A stretch of DNA of 7,290 nucleotides from Bacillota bacterium (GCA_021786555.1 JAJYNB010000082.1:1-7290); one strand, 5' to 3'; numbered from the stretch's first letter, positions 1 through 5,190 are shown. Made by a program: numbers and translations. Notes: generated by a model not told the origin, from the sequence alone.

Positions 1-401
1 TCCAGCGGGACGATTTGGAAAATCATAGACATGCCTACCGGCATAATCATGCCGCCGCCGATAGCCTGAAGCACACGGGCAGCCACCAGGGAGTCGGTGC
101 TCCACGACATGCCGCATAAAGCCGACCCGATGGTAAACATGGTAAGGGCAAAAATATAGACCTTTTTCGAGCCAAAAGTGTCGCTCAGGTAGCCGGTAAG
201 AGGAATAACTATCCCCATAGTCAGCATGTAACCGGTCAGTACCCATTCGATTTGGTCAGTCGTCGCCGAAAATATGGTCATTATCTTCGGGATGGCCACA
301 TTGACGATGCTGGAGTCAAGGATAGCCATAAAGGTCCCTACCAGCACTACGCCCAGGGCCAGCCACATATAGCGTTCATCATGTTCCTTATGTTCTGTCA
401 C
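1..401 (-). CDS. DHA2-family (EmrB/QacA-like) MFS efflux transporter, N-terminal part
   Basis: Proton-driven multidrug exporter of the 14-helix DHA2 type in the cytoplasmic membrane (family inference). Only the first 133 residues are inside the window; the gene runs off the left edge. The start is GTG at 399-401, with AGGAGGT (plus-strand ACCTCCT, 410-416) eight bases upstream. Three signature motifs are visible: LDSSIVNVAIPKI in helix 1 (about residues 28-40, including membrane-embedded Asp29), motif A GYLSDTFGSKK after helix 2 (residues 70-80), and motif B RVLQAIGGGMIMP in helix 4 (residues 109-121). The strand between them is hydrophobic as expected for helices 2 and 3. It is divergent from a MarR regulator, which is the usual arrangement for a repressor-controlled efflux pump. 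The substrate cannot be predicted, and the DHA2 assignment rests on the N-terminal third only. Confidence 0.93.
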   Translation of the reverse strand, partial: MTEHKEHDERYMWLALGVVLVGTFMAILDSSIVNVAIPKIMTIFSATTDQIEWVLTGYMLTMGIVIPLTGYLSDTFGSKKVYIFALTMFTIGSALCGMSWSTDSLVAARVLQAIGGGMIMPVGMSMIFQIVPL

Positions 402-430
402 AAAACCTTACCTCCTCTCAACAGGGTATG

Positions 431-479
431 TATGGTAATATTTAGCATACGAATATTTCGTGTACAAAATAATACCATA
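431..479. promoter_or_regulatory. Large imperfect palindrome, candidate MarR operator
   Basis: Forty-nine bases are symmetric around base 455. Of 24 opposed pairs, 19 are complementary. The outer arm TATGGTA (431-437) matches TACCATA (473-479), and the inner core ACGAA-TAT-TTCGT (449-461) is perfect apart from its centre. It starts about three bases downstream of the predicted transporter transcription start, so a bound dimer would block initiation or early elongation. MarR proteins usually bind palindromes of about 16-20 bp, so the core is the likelier primary site and the outer arms may bind a second dimer. Assigning it to the adjacent MarR protein is inference. Confidence 0.6.
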
Positions 480-488
480 ACATTTTCA

Positions 489-517
489 AATATAGCATTG
501 TTTAGAAACACTTTCAA
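489..517 (-). promoter_or_regulatory. Putative sigma-A promoter of the MFS transporter
   Basis: Read on the minus strand there is a -35 box TTGAAA (512-517), a 17-base spacer and a -10 box TATATT (489-494), each one mismatch from consensus. Transcription should start near 482, leaving a leader of about 80 bases before the GTG start. The spacer contains a short inverted repeat, TGTTT-AG-AAACA (499-510), which could be an additional regulator contact. Confidence 0.6.
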
Positions 518-525
518 CAGGAAAA

Positions 526-554
526 TTGACGTAACGAATGTAATTTGATAGGCT
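526..554 (+). promoter_or_regulatory. Possible promoter of the marR gene
   Basis: TTGACG (526-531) is followed after 17 bases by TAGGCT (549-554), which keeps the first, second and last bases of the -10 consensus. Its -35 lies back to back with that of the transporter promoter, only eight bases apart, so one regulator could act on both. The -10 is weak and other AT-rich hexamers nearby cannot be excluded. Confidence 0.35.
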
Positions 555-600
555 TTAACCAAGCACCCTTAAAACAAAAAAATTTAATTAGAAAAAAAGT

Positions 601-660
601 GAGGCCGGTCGCATGGGGTCCTAAACGGCAGAGAAGCCGGTCGGACCTTTTCCAGGCCTC
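601..660 (+). promoter_or_regulatory. Structured leader in front of marR
   Basis: Three nested complementary segments could fold the leader into one long hairpin: GAGGCC (601-606) with GGCCTC (655-660), GGTCC (617-621) with GGACC (643-647), and CGGC (626-629) with GCCG (636-639) around a six-base loop. It ends immediately before the ribosome-binding region (662-678). No T-run follows, so it is not a terminator. It matches no riboswitch class I recognise; the function is unknown. Confidence 0.4.
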
Positions 661-686
661 CAGGGAAGGTTGTTGGAGTGCAAGCG

Positions 687-1112
687 ATGGACAAACGGGA
701 GCAAGCTGAAAAAATATCCAAGTTGCTGATCACTATCAATAAGAACATCCACCGTGAGGTTGGGCGGCAGATAGAGTGTTTTGGCCTTACTGTACCTCAG
801 TTTTTCGTGCTGCGAATTTTGGACAAAGAGCCGAACCTTTCCGTATCGGAAATAAGCCAACGGGCCAGTCTTACCAACAGCACCATTTCCGGCATCGTGG
901 ACCGCCTGGAAAAGGAGGGCTTGGTGGTAAGAACGCGGGATGAGAGAGACCGCAGGGTGGTTTATGTCAACCTGACGGAGAAAACCAGGCAGCTTAAGAA
1001 CCAAATCCCCGTGAAAAGCGATTATTTTGGCAACTGGATTAAGGACCTGGACCCGGCCAAAGTGGATCAGATTATTGAGTCCTTATCCCTGCTGGCCCGG
1101 ACTTTGAGCTGA
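687..1112 (+). CDS. MarR-family transcriptional regulator
   Basis: A 141-residue winged-helix repressor of normal MarR length, expected to act as a dimer in the cytoplasm. The DNA-binding part runs from about residue 50 to 96: LSVSEISQRASLTNSTISG gives the helix-turn-helix and VDRLEKEGLVVRTRDERDRR leads into the wing, with the family's conserved D-x-R-D-x-R motif at 85-90. Flanking helices (about 1-45 and 110-141) would form the dimer interface. The preferred start is ATG 687, with GGAG (675-678) eight bases upstream; an in-frame GTG at 678, preceded by AGGGAAGG, would add three residues and cannot be excluded. The gene is divergent from an MFS exporter, so it probably represses that exporter and itself until a toxic ligand binds. 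There is a single cysteine (Cys31), but not in the OhrR arrangement, so peroxide sensing is not claimed. Confidence 0.92.
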   Translation: MDKREQAEKISKLLITINKNIHREVGRQIECFGLTVPQFFVLRILDKEPNLSVSEISQRASLTNSTISGIVDRLEKEGLVVRTRDERDRRVVYVNLTEKTRQLKNQIPVKSDYFGNWIKDLDPAKVDQIIESLSLLARTLS

Positions 1113-1132
1113 GGGTTCTCACAAAACCTGCA

Positions 1133-1147
1133 TGACCTATTAGGTCA
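1133..1147. repeat. Perfect 15-bp palindrome TGACCTA-T-TAGGTCA
   Basis: Two perfect 7-bp arms around one central T, 20 bases after the marR stop codon. It overlaps a weak promoter-like pair (TTCTCA 1116-1121, 16 bases, TATTAG 1138-1143), so it could be an operator. As RNA it would form a five-bp stem with a TATTA loop and no following T-run, so it is not a terminator. Confidence 0.5.
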
Positions 1148-1254
1148 CTCATTAAGGGTAAAAAACGCTGACTTTGGGTCGGCTGGGGTAGTCGGATGAA
1201 TCTATGGATTTAAAGAAGCAGGGCCCGCTGCCGTACGCAATAGCCCTGCTTTTT
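1148..1254 (+). ncRNA. Candidate small RNA or structured 3' UTR after marR
   Basis: This stretch has no convincing ORF. It contains three consecutive hairpins: CTGACT (1168-1173) with AGTCGG (1190-1195, one G-U pair), AATC (1199-1202) with GATT (1207-1210) around a four-base loop, and the terminator at 1217-1254. A weak promoter-like pair at 1116-1143 would start a transcript at about 1150 and give an RNA of about 105 bases. Equally, it may simply be the 3' end of the marR transcript. No known RNA family is recognised. Confidence 0.2.
1217..1254 (+). terminator. Rho-independent terminator after marR
   Basis: AGCAGGGC (1217-1224) pairs perfectly with GCCCTGCT (1243-1250), extendable by A-T pairs on the outside, around an 18-base loop. 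A T-run (1250-1254) follows. It ends the marR transcript, or a separate small RNA, before the lipoprotein promoter. Confidence 0.8.
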
Positions 1255-1284
1255 AAACGTATTTTAAACTTATTGGTTCAATAC

Positions 1285-1312
1285 TTAAAAAATTGCAGCC
1301 TTTGGGTATAAT
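1285..1312 (+). promoter_or_regulatory. Putative promoter of the CAP-domain lipoprotein
   Basis: A perfect -10 hexamer TATAAT (1307-1312) is preceded at 16 bases by a weak -35, TTAAAA (1285-1290). The start would fall near 1319, giving a leader of about 48 bases. The position after the terminator and before the strong ribosome site supports it. Confidence 0.5.
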
Positions 1313-1366
1313 TAGACTGTAGAATCCAACTTTTTTGGCAGATAACTGTCGGAGGGAGCAAAGACT

Positions 1367-2518
1367 GTGCTGCGACGAATCTTGACAGGATTTATTATTG
1401 GCCTGATTTCCCTCAGTGCGGGTTGTGCGGCGCAAGGCCCGGTGAGCAAAGCGCCTATCACGCCTAAGCTTACGACGCCGCAAACGACCCAGTCGGCAAC
1501 CTTACCCGCCAAGCCGGCTAACCCGCCGGTTCCGCAACCAACAGTGAAGGCGCCCCTTCCGGCGCCGAAACCCAAACCAATACCGAAACCAAAACCAGCT
1601 TCTACCGCCCCGGCAACACCAAAAGCTGTGATTAACCTGCCTGTACCTCCAAAACCCCAGTACGGGGTCACCGCTGCCGACATAATTCAGGTAGAGCACA
1701 TGGTAATGGATTTGGTTAACCAGGATCGCCAAAAATCGGGGCTTGCACCGGTCACATGGGACGAGACGGCTGCCCGGGCAGCCTCCCAGCACGTCCAGGA
1801 GGAAGCGGACTACGGTTACATCAGCCATTGGGGCATGGATGGAGCCAAGCCCCAGCTCCGCTACACCCGGGCGGGGGGGCTGGACGCGGTGGATGAGAAC
1901 GAAAGTGTCACCCTCTGGCTTCAGGGCGGGTTCCAGGGGGTTTCCAAAGATGATTTATACAAAATAGTGGCACAGCACGAATCGCTCATGCTTAATGAGC
2001 AGCCGCCCAATGACGGACACCGTAAAAACATCCTTGATCCGCACCACACCGGTGTGGGAATTGATATCGCAGTGGGAAAATACGGCATAGCTATGGCTCA
2101 GGAGTTCACCAACCACTATGCTGTCCTGAACCCTGTACCACTGACTGCGGCGGCCGGTTCTACCGTCATTCTCAGCGGCAGGATTTTTCCGGGTTATCAG
2201 ATTACGGGTGTATATGCGTTGTGGGAACAATTGCCCCAAGCAATGACCAAGGAGCAATTGATGCAGACCCATTCCTATTCGGATCCGCCCTGGGACAACC
2301 TGCACTATTGGGCCCGGCCCAACCCCGAGGGTTATTACATTAAAACCAGCAAGGGCAACATCTTCGCGCAAAATCTCAGTGTGGACAGCCAGGGTAATTT
2401 CTCGGCAAACATTCCGCTGTTGGACAGCCACACCCTGGATTACCTGACCCTGGAACTTGCCCCCAACAGTAACGCCGACGACACTTTCTATGCCGGCCAG
2501 TTTGTAGTCCAGCACTAA
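1367..2518 (+). CDS. CAP/SCP-domain lipoprotein with Pro/Lys-rich linker and C-terminal domain
   Basis: A 383-residue predicted surface lipoprotein. The start is GTG 1367, with GGAGGGAG (1351-1358) eight bases upstream. It has a positive N-terminus (MLRR), a hydrophobic core, and a lipobox-like LSAGC ending at Cys20; Ser at -3 is allowed but not the commonest. Residues about 45-97 are Pro/Lys/Ala-rich and probably span the wall. A CAP domain (about 105-251, YkwD-like) follows: LVNQDRQKSGLAPVTWDE at the start, SHWGMDG with His154, DENES with Glu177/Glu179, and NDGHRKNILDP with His218, ending in MAQEFTNHY. These are the usual cavity His/Glu positions. Residues 252-383 form an additional, beta-rich-looking domain that I cannot assign. 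Bacterial CAP proteins are envelope or spore associated, but their activity is mostly unknown. It is transcribed alone and converges with a histidine kinase. Confidence 0.9.
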   Translation: MLRRILTGFIIGLISLSAGCAAQGPVSKAPITPKLTTPQTTQSATLPAKPANPPVPQPTVKAPLPAPKPKPIPKPKPASTAPATPKAVINLPVPPKPQYGVTAADIIQVEHMVMDLVNQDRQKSGLAPVTWDETAARAASQHVQEEADYGYISHWGMDGAKPQLRYTRAGGLDAVDENESVTLWLQGGFQGVSKDDLYKIVAQHESLMLNEQPPNDGHRKNILDPHHTGVGIDIAVGKYGIAMAQEFTNHYAVLNPVPLTAAAGSTVILSGRIFPGYQITGVYALWEQLPQAMTKEQLMQTHSYSDPPWDNLHYWARPNPEGYYIKTSKGNIFAQNLSVDSQGNFSANIPLLDSHTLDYLTLELAPNSNADDTFYAGQFVVQH

Positions 2519-2524
2519 TAGGAC

Positions 2525-2576
2525 AAAAAAAGGGATATACCCTGAAAATAGGCCTGGAGGTCTACTCTTTTGTTTT
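2525..2576. terminator. Weak back-to-back terminators between convergent genes
   Basis: For the minus-strand kinase, AGGG-TATAT-CCCT (2531-2543) is followed by six more Ts down to 2525. For the plus-strand lipoprotein gene, AGGCC-TGGA-GGTCT (2550-2563, one G-T pair) is followed by a T-rich stretch to 2576 that runs into the kinase coding end. Both stems are only four to five bp, so efficiency is uncertain, but the position in a 43-base convergent gap fits. Confidence 0.4.
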
Positions 2577-4175
2577 GGTCGCCGGCAGGGTGATGAGGAA
2601 GGTAGTACCGTGTCCAGGGGTGCTGTCCACATGAATGGAGCCGCCGTGGTTCTGGACGATGCGAAAAGTCACCATGAGCCCAAGTCCGGTGCCATTTTCC
2701 TTGGTAGTCACAAATGGACCCCCCAGCCTGGCAAGAAGGTCGGGCGGGATGCCGCTGCCGGTATCGCTGACGGCAATCTGCAGCTTGTGGCCCCGTTGTT
2801 TTAAGGCCAGGCTGATTTCCCCGCCCGCTTCCGGCATAGCCTCGATGGAATTCTTAATCAGGTTGATAAAAACCTGTTTGAGTTGGTTGCGGTCTGCTTT
2901 GACCGGTGGGACATTCACAGGGAAGGAACTTACGAGCTTGATGTTACGGTAATAAGCCTGGGGCTCCATCAAGGCGCAGACTTCCTGAATAACGCCGCTC
3001 ACATTGACAGGTGTAAAATTGGCGGGGTGCGGTTTGGCAAGGACCAGTGTTTCGTTGACTACACTCTGAATGCTTTCAATCTCCATCAGAATCATTTCCA
3101 GGTACTCAGGGGGCGCCTTGCCGTCCTCCCGGGCAGCAATCATCTGGACAAACCCCTTGATTGAAGTTAAGGGATTGCGGATCTCATGCGCCATCCCCGC
3201 AGCCAGCTGGCCCACCACGGCCAGCTTTTCTGCTTGTAAGACCCGGGCCTCTTCTTCCCGGTTACGGGCAATCACCAGCTGACGTGCTGCCCAGAGGACA
3301 ATCAACAGTACCACGACAATAACCACGCCGTAGCGTGTAAACAGATCATACAGTTTAGCGTTAAACTCGCTTAAGGGTTGTACGATCACAACCACCCAGT
3401 CGGCTTCGTGCAGGGGCACATAGGAAAAAAGTTTGCGCTGGCCGTCAAAGGGAGCCACAACGTTAATGGTGCCGGAAGTGCCGCTGCGCAGAGCCCGCCA
3501 CACCGGGTCGTCAGCACTTACCTTTTTGCGGATTTCGTCCAGTTGGGGATGGACGAGAAAGTGGCCTGACTTGCTCACCAGGATGGGGTAGCCTGTGGCG
3601 CCAACCCGCAGCACCAGCTTCTGCTGCAACTTTTCCAGCGGGATGGATACCCCCAAGACCCCGCTGATTTGTCCTTTGCTGTTGGTGTAGGGAACTGCCA
3701 CCAATACTATTTCCTTGTTGGTTATGTCACCTGTCAGATCGTCCGATACAAAAGTTGAACCCCGCATGGCCGCGTCAAAGAAGTCCTTGCCCGCGGCGCT
3801 TTTGTCCGGGACGTTATCGGGCCATTTGGCTACAATGTCACCCTTAGCATCGGTAATCCAGTAGAGGGAGATGTCATTCTGGGCCAGGGCGAGGCTGGCA
3901 AAGGCCTTTTCTATCTCGGCACGGTCATGGTATTGGATAGCATCCAGACCGGCTATACCCATCAAGGTCACCTTGATGCCGGCGATGTAGCTGTCCACAT
4001 TTTGAGCCAGCACTTTAGCCATTTGCTCGTTTTTCTGTTCCTCTTCCAGGTGGCGGTACTGATAGTTGTCGTACAGAAGAAAATAGCTTAGGGTGGACAG
4101 GGGCACAATGACTATAATAAACAGTAAAATTTGACTGAGATTGCGTCTAATTGCCGCAACTAATTTATTCCACAT
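2562..4175 (-). CDS. Orphan dCache sensor histidine kinase (sporulation-kinase-like)
   Basis: A 537-residue membrane sensor kinase that should autophosphorylate His330 and pass the phosphate to a response regulator. Order: membrane helix 1 (about 14-35), extracellular double-Cache ligand domain (about 37-278, with GKDFFDAAMRGS and VSIPLEKLQQK), membrane helix 2 (about 282-302), HisKA (about 316-380, HEIRNPLTSIKGFVQ), and HATPase with N box NLIKNS (Asn438/Asn442), G1 DTGSG (471-475) and G2 GTGLGL (495-500). There is no HAMP or PAS domain, and no regulator gene nearby. The H-box closely resembles sporulation kinases KinA/KinE, so Spo0F or Spo0A is a plausible partner (inference). The start is ATG 4173-4175, with AGAGG (plus-strand CCTCT, 4183-4187) seven bases upstream. 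An upstream in-frame TTG at 4241 is rejected. It is a paralog of the kinase at the right edge. Confidence 0.92.
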   Translation of the reverse strand: MWNKLVAAIRRNLSQILLFIIVIVPLSTLSYFLLYDNYQYRHLEEEQKNEQMAKVLAQNVDSYIAGIKVTLMGIAGLDAIQYHDRAEIEKAFASLALAQNDISLYWITDAKGDIVAKWPDNVPDKSAAGKDFFDAAMRGSTFVSDDLTGDITNKEIVLVAVPYTNSKGQISGVLGVSIPLEKLQQKLVLRVGATGYPILVSKSGHFLVHPQLDEIRKKVSADDPVWRALRSGTSGTINVVAPFDGQRKLFSYVPLHEADWVVVIVQPLSEFNAKLYDLFTRYGVVIVVVLLIVLWAARQLVIARNREEEARVLQAEKLAVVGQLAAGMAHEIRNPLTSIKGFVQMIAAREDGKAPPEYLEMILMEIESIQSVVNETLVLAKPHPANFTPVNVSGVIQEVCALMEPQAYYRNIKLVSSFPVNVPPVKADRNQLKQVFINLIKNSIEAMPEAGGEISLALKQRGHKLQIAVSDTGSGIPPDLLARLGGPFVTTKENGTGLGLMVTFRIVQNHGGSIHVDSTPGHGTTFLITLPATKTKE

Positions 4176-4239
4176 AGCGGAGCCTCTTTCCGGATATACT
4201 TTGCCATAATGTTTCGACAAATAGAACACAATTCCTGTC

Positions 4240-4268
4240 AATATATGAGAAAATAGGAAAAGTTTAAA
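4240..4268 (-). promoter_or_regulatory. Possible promoter of the first histidine kinase
   Basis: On the minus strand TTTAAA (4263-4268) is followed after 17 bases by TATATT (4240-4245). Transcription would start near 4233, giving a leader of about 58 bases. A TTGACA overlaps just downstream (4236-4241), but no good -10 sits at the right distance from it. Confidence 0.35.
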
Positions 4269-4306
4269 TAAAGTTTACATATATTCGCTAGATTGGAAAC
4301 TGGTTT

Positions 4307-4343
4307 CTAAAAATGATATGGCGGCCTTCCGTGGGAGGCCGCC
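4307..4343 (-). terminator. Terminator of the LysM gene
   Basis: On the minus strand GGCGGCCT pairs perfectly with AGGCCGCC (plus coordinates 4320-4327 and 4336-4343) around an eight-base loop. ATATCA and then five Ts follow, so the T-run is offset by about six bases. It lies six bases after the LysM stop codon, which supports the call. Confidence 0.65.
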
Positions 4344-4349
4344 TATACA

Positions 4350-4508
4350 TTAATATAGTCTGATTGGGGTTCCGATAAATAGGATGTCTGGCCGGGTGAT
4401 TTGGGGATTCAGGCTGAGGAGTCGATTGATGCTGGTGCCGTAGCGCTTGGAGATTTTGTGCAGGGTATCCCCGGACCGGACAACATAAACTTTTTGGCGA
4501 TGGGCCAT
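4350..4508 (-). CDS. Single-domain LysM protein
   Basis: A 52-residue protein that is essentially one LysM domain: YVVRSGDTLHKISKRYGTSI, then NRLLSLNP, then the closing FIGTPIRL. LysM binds N-acetylglucosamine chains in peptidoglycan and chitin. There is no signal peptide or membrane segment, so it is either cytoplasmic and released in the mother cell or exported in another way; small LysM proteins of sporeformers are often spore-coat or cortex associated (inference). The ATG at 4506-4508 has AGAGGAG (plus-strand CTCCTCT, 4518-4524) nine bases upstream. In-frame upstream start codons extend the frame to 4589, but the added residues are cysteine-rich, cross a terminator-like hairpin and have no ribosome site, so they are rejected. 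It stands alone, with a terminator after it and hairpins upstream. Confidence 0.88.
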   Translation of the reverse strand: MAHRQKVYVVRSGDTLHKISKRYGTSINRLLSLNPQITRPDILFIGTPIRLY

Positions 4509-4555
4509 TGAGCAACACTCCTCTGTTACCAGTTTATTCCACCTTATGACGGGAC

Positions 4556-4586
4556 AAAAATTAGCTGTGCAAGTACAAAGCACAGC
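4556..4586 (-). terminator. Terminator-like hairpin upstream of the LysM gene (possible attenuator)
   Basis: A perfect seven-bp stem GCTGTGC/GCACAGC (4564-4570 and 4580-4586) with a nine-base loop is followed on the minus strand by TAATTTTTG, so it reads as a terminator in the direction of the LysM gene, 48 bases before its start. No minus-strand gene is visible upstream that would need terminating. It could be a leader attenuator, or the end of an unseen small transcript. Confidence 0.45.
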
Positions 4587-4591
4587 CACTT

Positions 4592-4616
4592 AAAAAAACA
4601 GCTTATGGGTATGCTG
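4592..4616 (-). terminator. Second, weak terminator-like hairpin upstream of the LysM gene
   Basis: On the minus strand CAGC (plus 4613-4616) pairs with GCTG (4599-4602), with two further A-T pairs inside after a mismatch, and is followed by seven Ts (4592-4598). The stem is short, so the call rests mainly on the T-run and the tandem position next to the hairpin at 4556-4586. Confidence 0.25.
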
Positions 4617-4773
4617 GGTCTAATTGAGTAGAAATCATAATCTTCTGCGCAGGAGAAAGACTAGAGGGAGGGTATTTTGTTGCGAAATTTTACTTTTTAT
4701 TTAAAACTTGGGCAGGGATTTTAACTGGAGGCGAGAATTTAACCTTTAGTTTAACGGAAAGGGGGGCAGTTTC

Positions 4774-4887
4774 ATGGCAGTATTCGTGTGCAGCAAATGC
4801 GGCGCTGCCCGGGAAACCCGGTGTAAGCCGAAGAAGTGTGAGTGTGGCGGCGAAAGCACTTTTGTTAAGCAGGAAGAACAGAAATAA
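4774..4887 (+). CDS. RCKP-type rubredoxin-like zinc-ribbon small protein
   Basis: A 37-residue protein starting MAVFVCSKCGAARETRCKP. The four main cysteines lie in two knuckles, CSKC (6-9) and CEC (22-24), with an additional Cys at 17; the spacing and the TRCKPKKC core match the small rubredoxin-like domain also found in rubrerythrins and as stand-alone proteins in anaerobic Firmicutes. It probably binds one zinc or iron. A C-terminal tail rich in Glu, Gln and Lys follows. ATG 4774 has a G-rich ribosome site (GGAAAGGGGGG, 4756-4766) seven bases upstream. It is divergent from the LysM gene and is followed by hairpins ending in a terminator at 4998-5019. The biochemical role is unknown; an oxidative-stress or electron-transfer link would be inference from the family only. 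Confidence 0.8.
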   Translation: MAVFVCSKCGAARETRCKPKKCECGGESTFVKQEEQK

Positions 4888-4997
4888 TTGGGTAGTTAGC
4901 TGAGTCCGGATTGATGAATCGGGTTAAACTATACCCGGAGGATCCACATGGGTTGCGGCGCAGACCCGGCTGTCCAGGGAAGGCGAACGTACGGAAT

Positions 4998-5019
4998 AGT
5001 GCCAGTACAGGCACTTTTT
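4998..5019 (+). terminator. Terminator after the zinc-ribbon gene
   Basis: AGTGCC (4998-5003) pairs perfectly with GGCACT (5010-5015) around a six-base loop and runs straight into five Ts (5015-5019). Confidence 0.7.
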
Positions 5020-5079
5020 GCGGTACCGGCTCTCTAGATTTAAGGTTTGTCAGCACGGCAATTCCAGCGGTCCCAACCG

Positions 5080-5104
5080 GGGGCGATCACCGATCGCCCC
5101 TTTT
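5080..5104 (+). terminator. Second strong terminator upstream of coaX
   Basis: GGGGCGATC (5080-5088) pairs perfectly with GATCGCCCC (5092-5100) around an ACC loop and is followed by TTTTGTT. It is the most stable hairpin in the window. With another terminator only about 60 bases upstream, either it is a back-up or it ends a short independent RNA. Confidence 0.75.
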
Positions 5105-5105
5105 G

Positions 5106-5133
5106 TTGACCATTATTATCCGGGAAATAAAAC
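5106..5133 (+). promoter_or_regulatory. Possible promoter of coaX
   Basis: TTGACC (5106-5111) is followed after 16 bases by TAAAAC (5128-5133), starting directly after the terminator T-run. A start near 5140 would place the perfect palindrome TCTCGCGAGA (5141-5150) at the very beginning of the transcript, where it could be an operator. Confidence 0.4.
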
Positions 5134-5190
5134 CTGAACATCTCGCGAGAGGCGGAAAACCAGCGCTTGATAATAGGAGGCTTGGCCTGT

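Larger units (their letters stand above)
4888..5190 (+). other. 303-base stretch without a gene: hairpins, two terminators, coaX promoter
   Basis: No credible protein is encoded here; the frame open from 4911 crosses both terminators and overlaps coaX in another frame. From left to right it holds alternative hairpins (GATT/AATC 4909-4920; CGGGT/ACCCG 4920-4937, competing with TCCGG/CCGGA 4905-4939; a GGGTTGC/GCA-ACCC hairpin 4950-4967), a terminator (4998-5019), a spacer with a small CGGT-CCCA-ACCG hairpin (5068-5079), a second terminator (5080-5104), a possible promoter and the coaX leader. The layout before the first terminator resembles a riboswitch or structured 3' UTR, but no known class is recognised. 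Confidence 0.5.

Noticed and set aside
252..548. 98-codon plus-strand frame antisense to the transporter
   Set aside because: It overlaps a clear MFS coding region and the divergent promoter region, with no recognisable domain.
1312..1828. Glycine-rich minus-strand frames opposite the lipoprotein
   Set aside because: They are the complement of the Pro/Ala/Lys linker codons, which creates long low-complexity open frames by chance.
4176..4241. N-terminal extension of the first kinase to a TTG start at 4241
   Set aside because: The added 22 residues have no ribosome site at their start, the TTG overlaps promoter-like sequence, and ATG 4175 has a well-placed AGAGG and leads straight into the membrane helix.
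4509..4589. N-terminal extension of the LysM protein
   Set aside because: It is cysteine-rich, crosses the terminator-like hairpin and lacks a ribosome site, while ATG 4508 has one.
4888..5019. Known riboswitch classes, T-box, SRP RNA or 6S RNA
   Set aside because: No core motif of the TPP, FMN, cobalamin, SAM, c-di-GMP, c-di-AMP, ZTP, Moco or T-box classes could be found by eye, nor the SRP apical loop.
5167..5190. N-terminal extension of coaX to TTG 5167
   Set aside because: The AGGAGG ribosome site would lie inside the coding region, and the family N-terminus aligns with TTG 5191.
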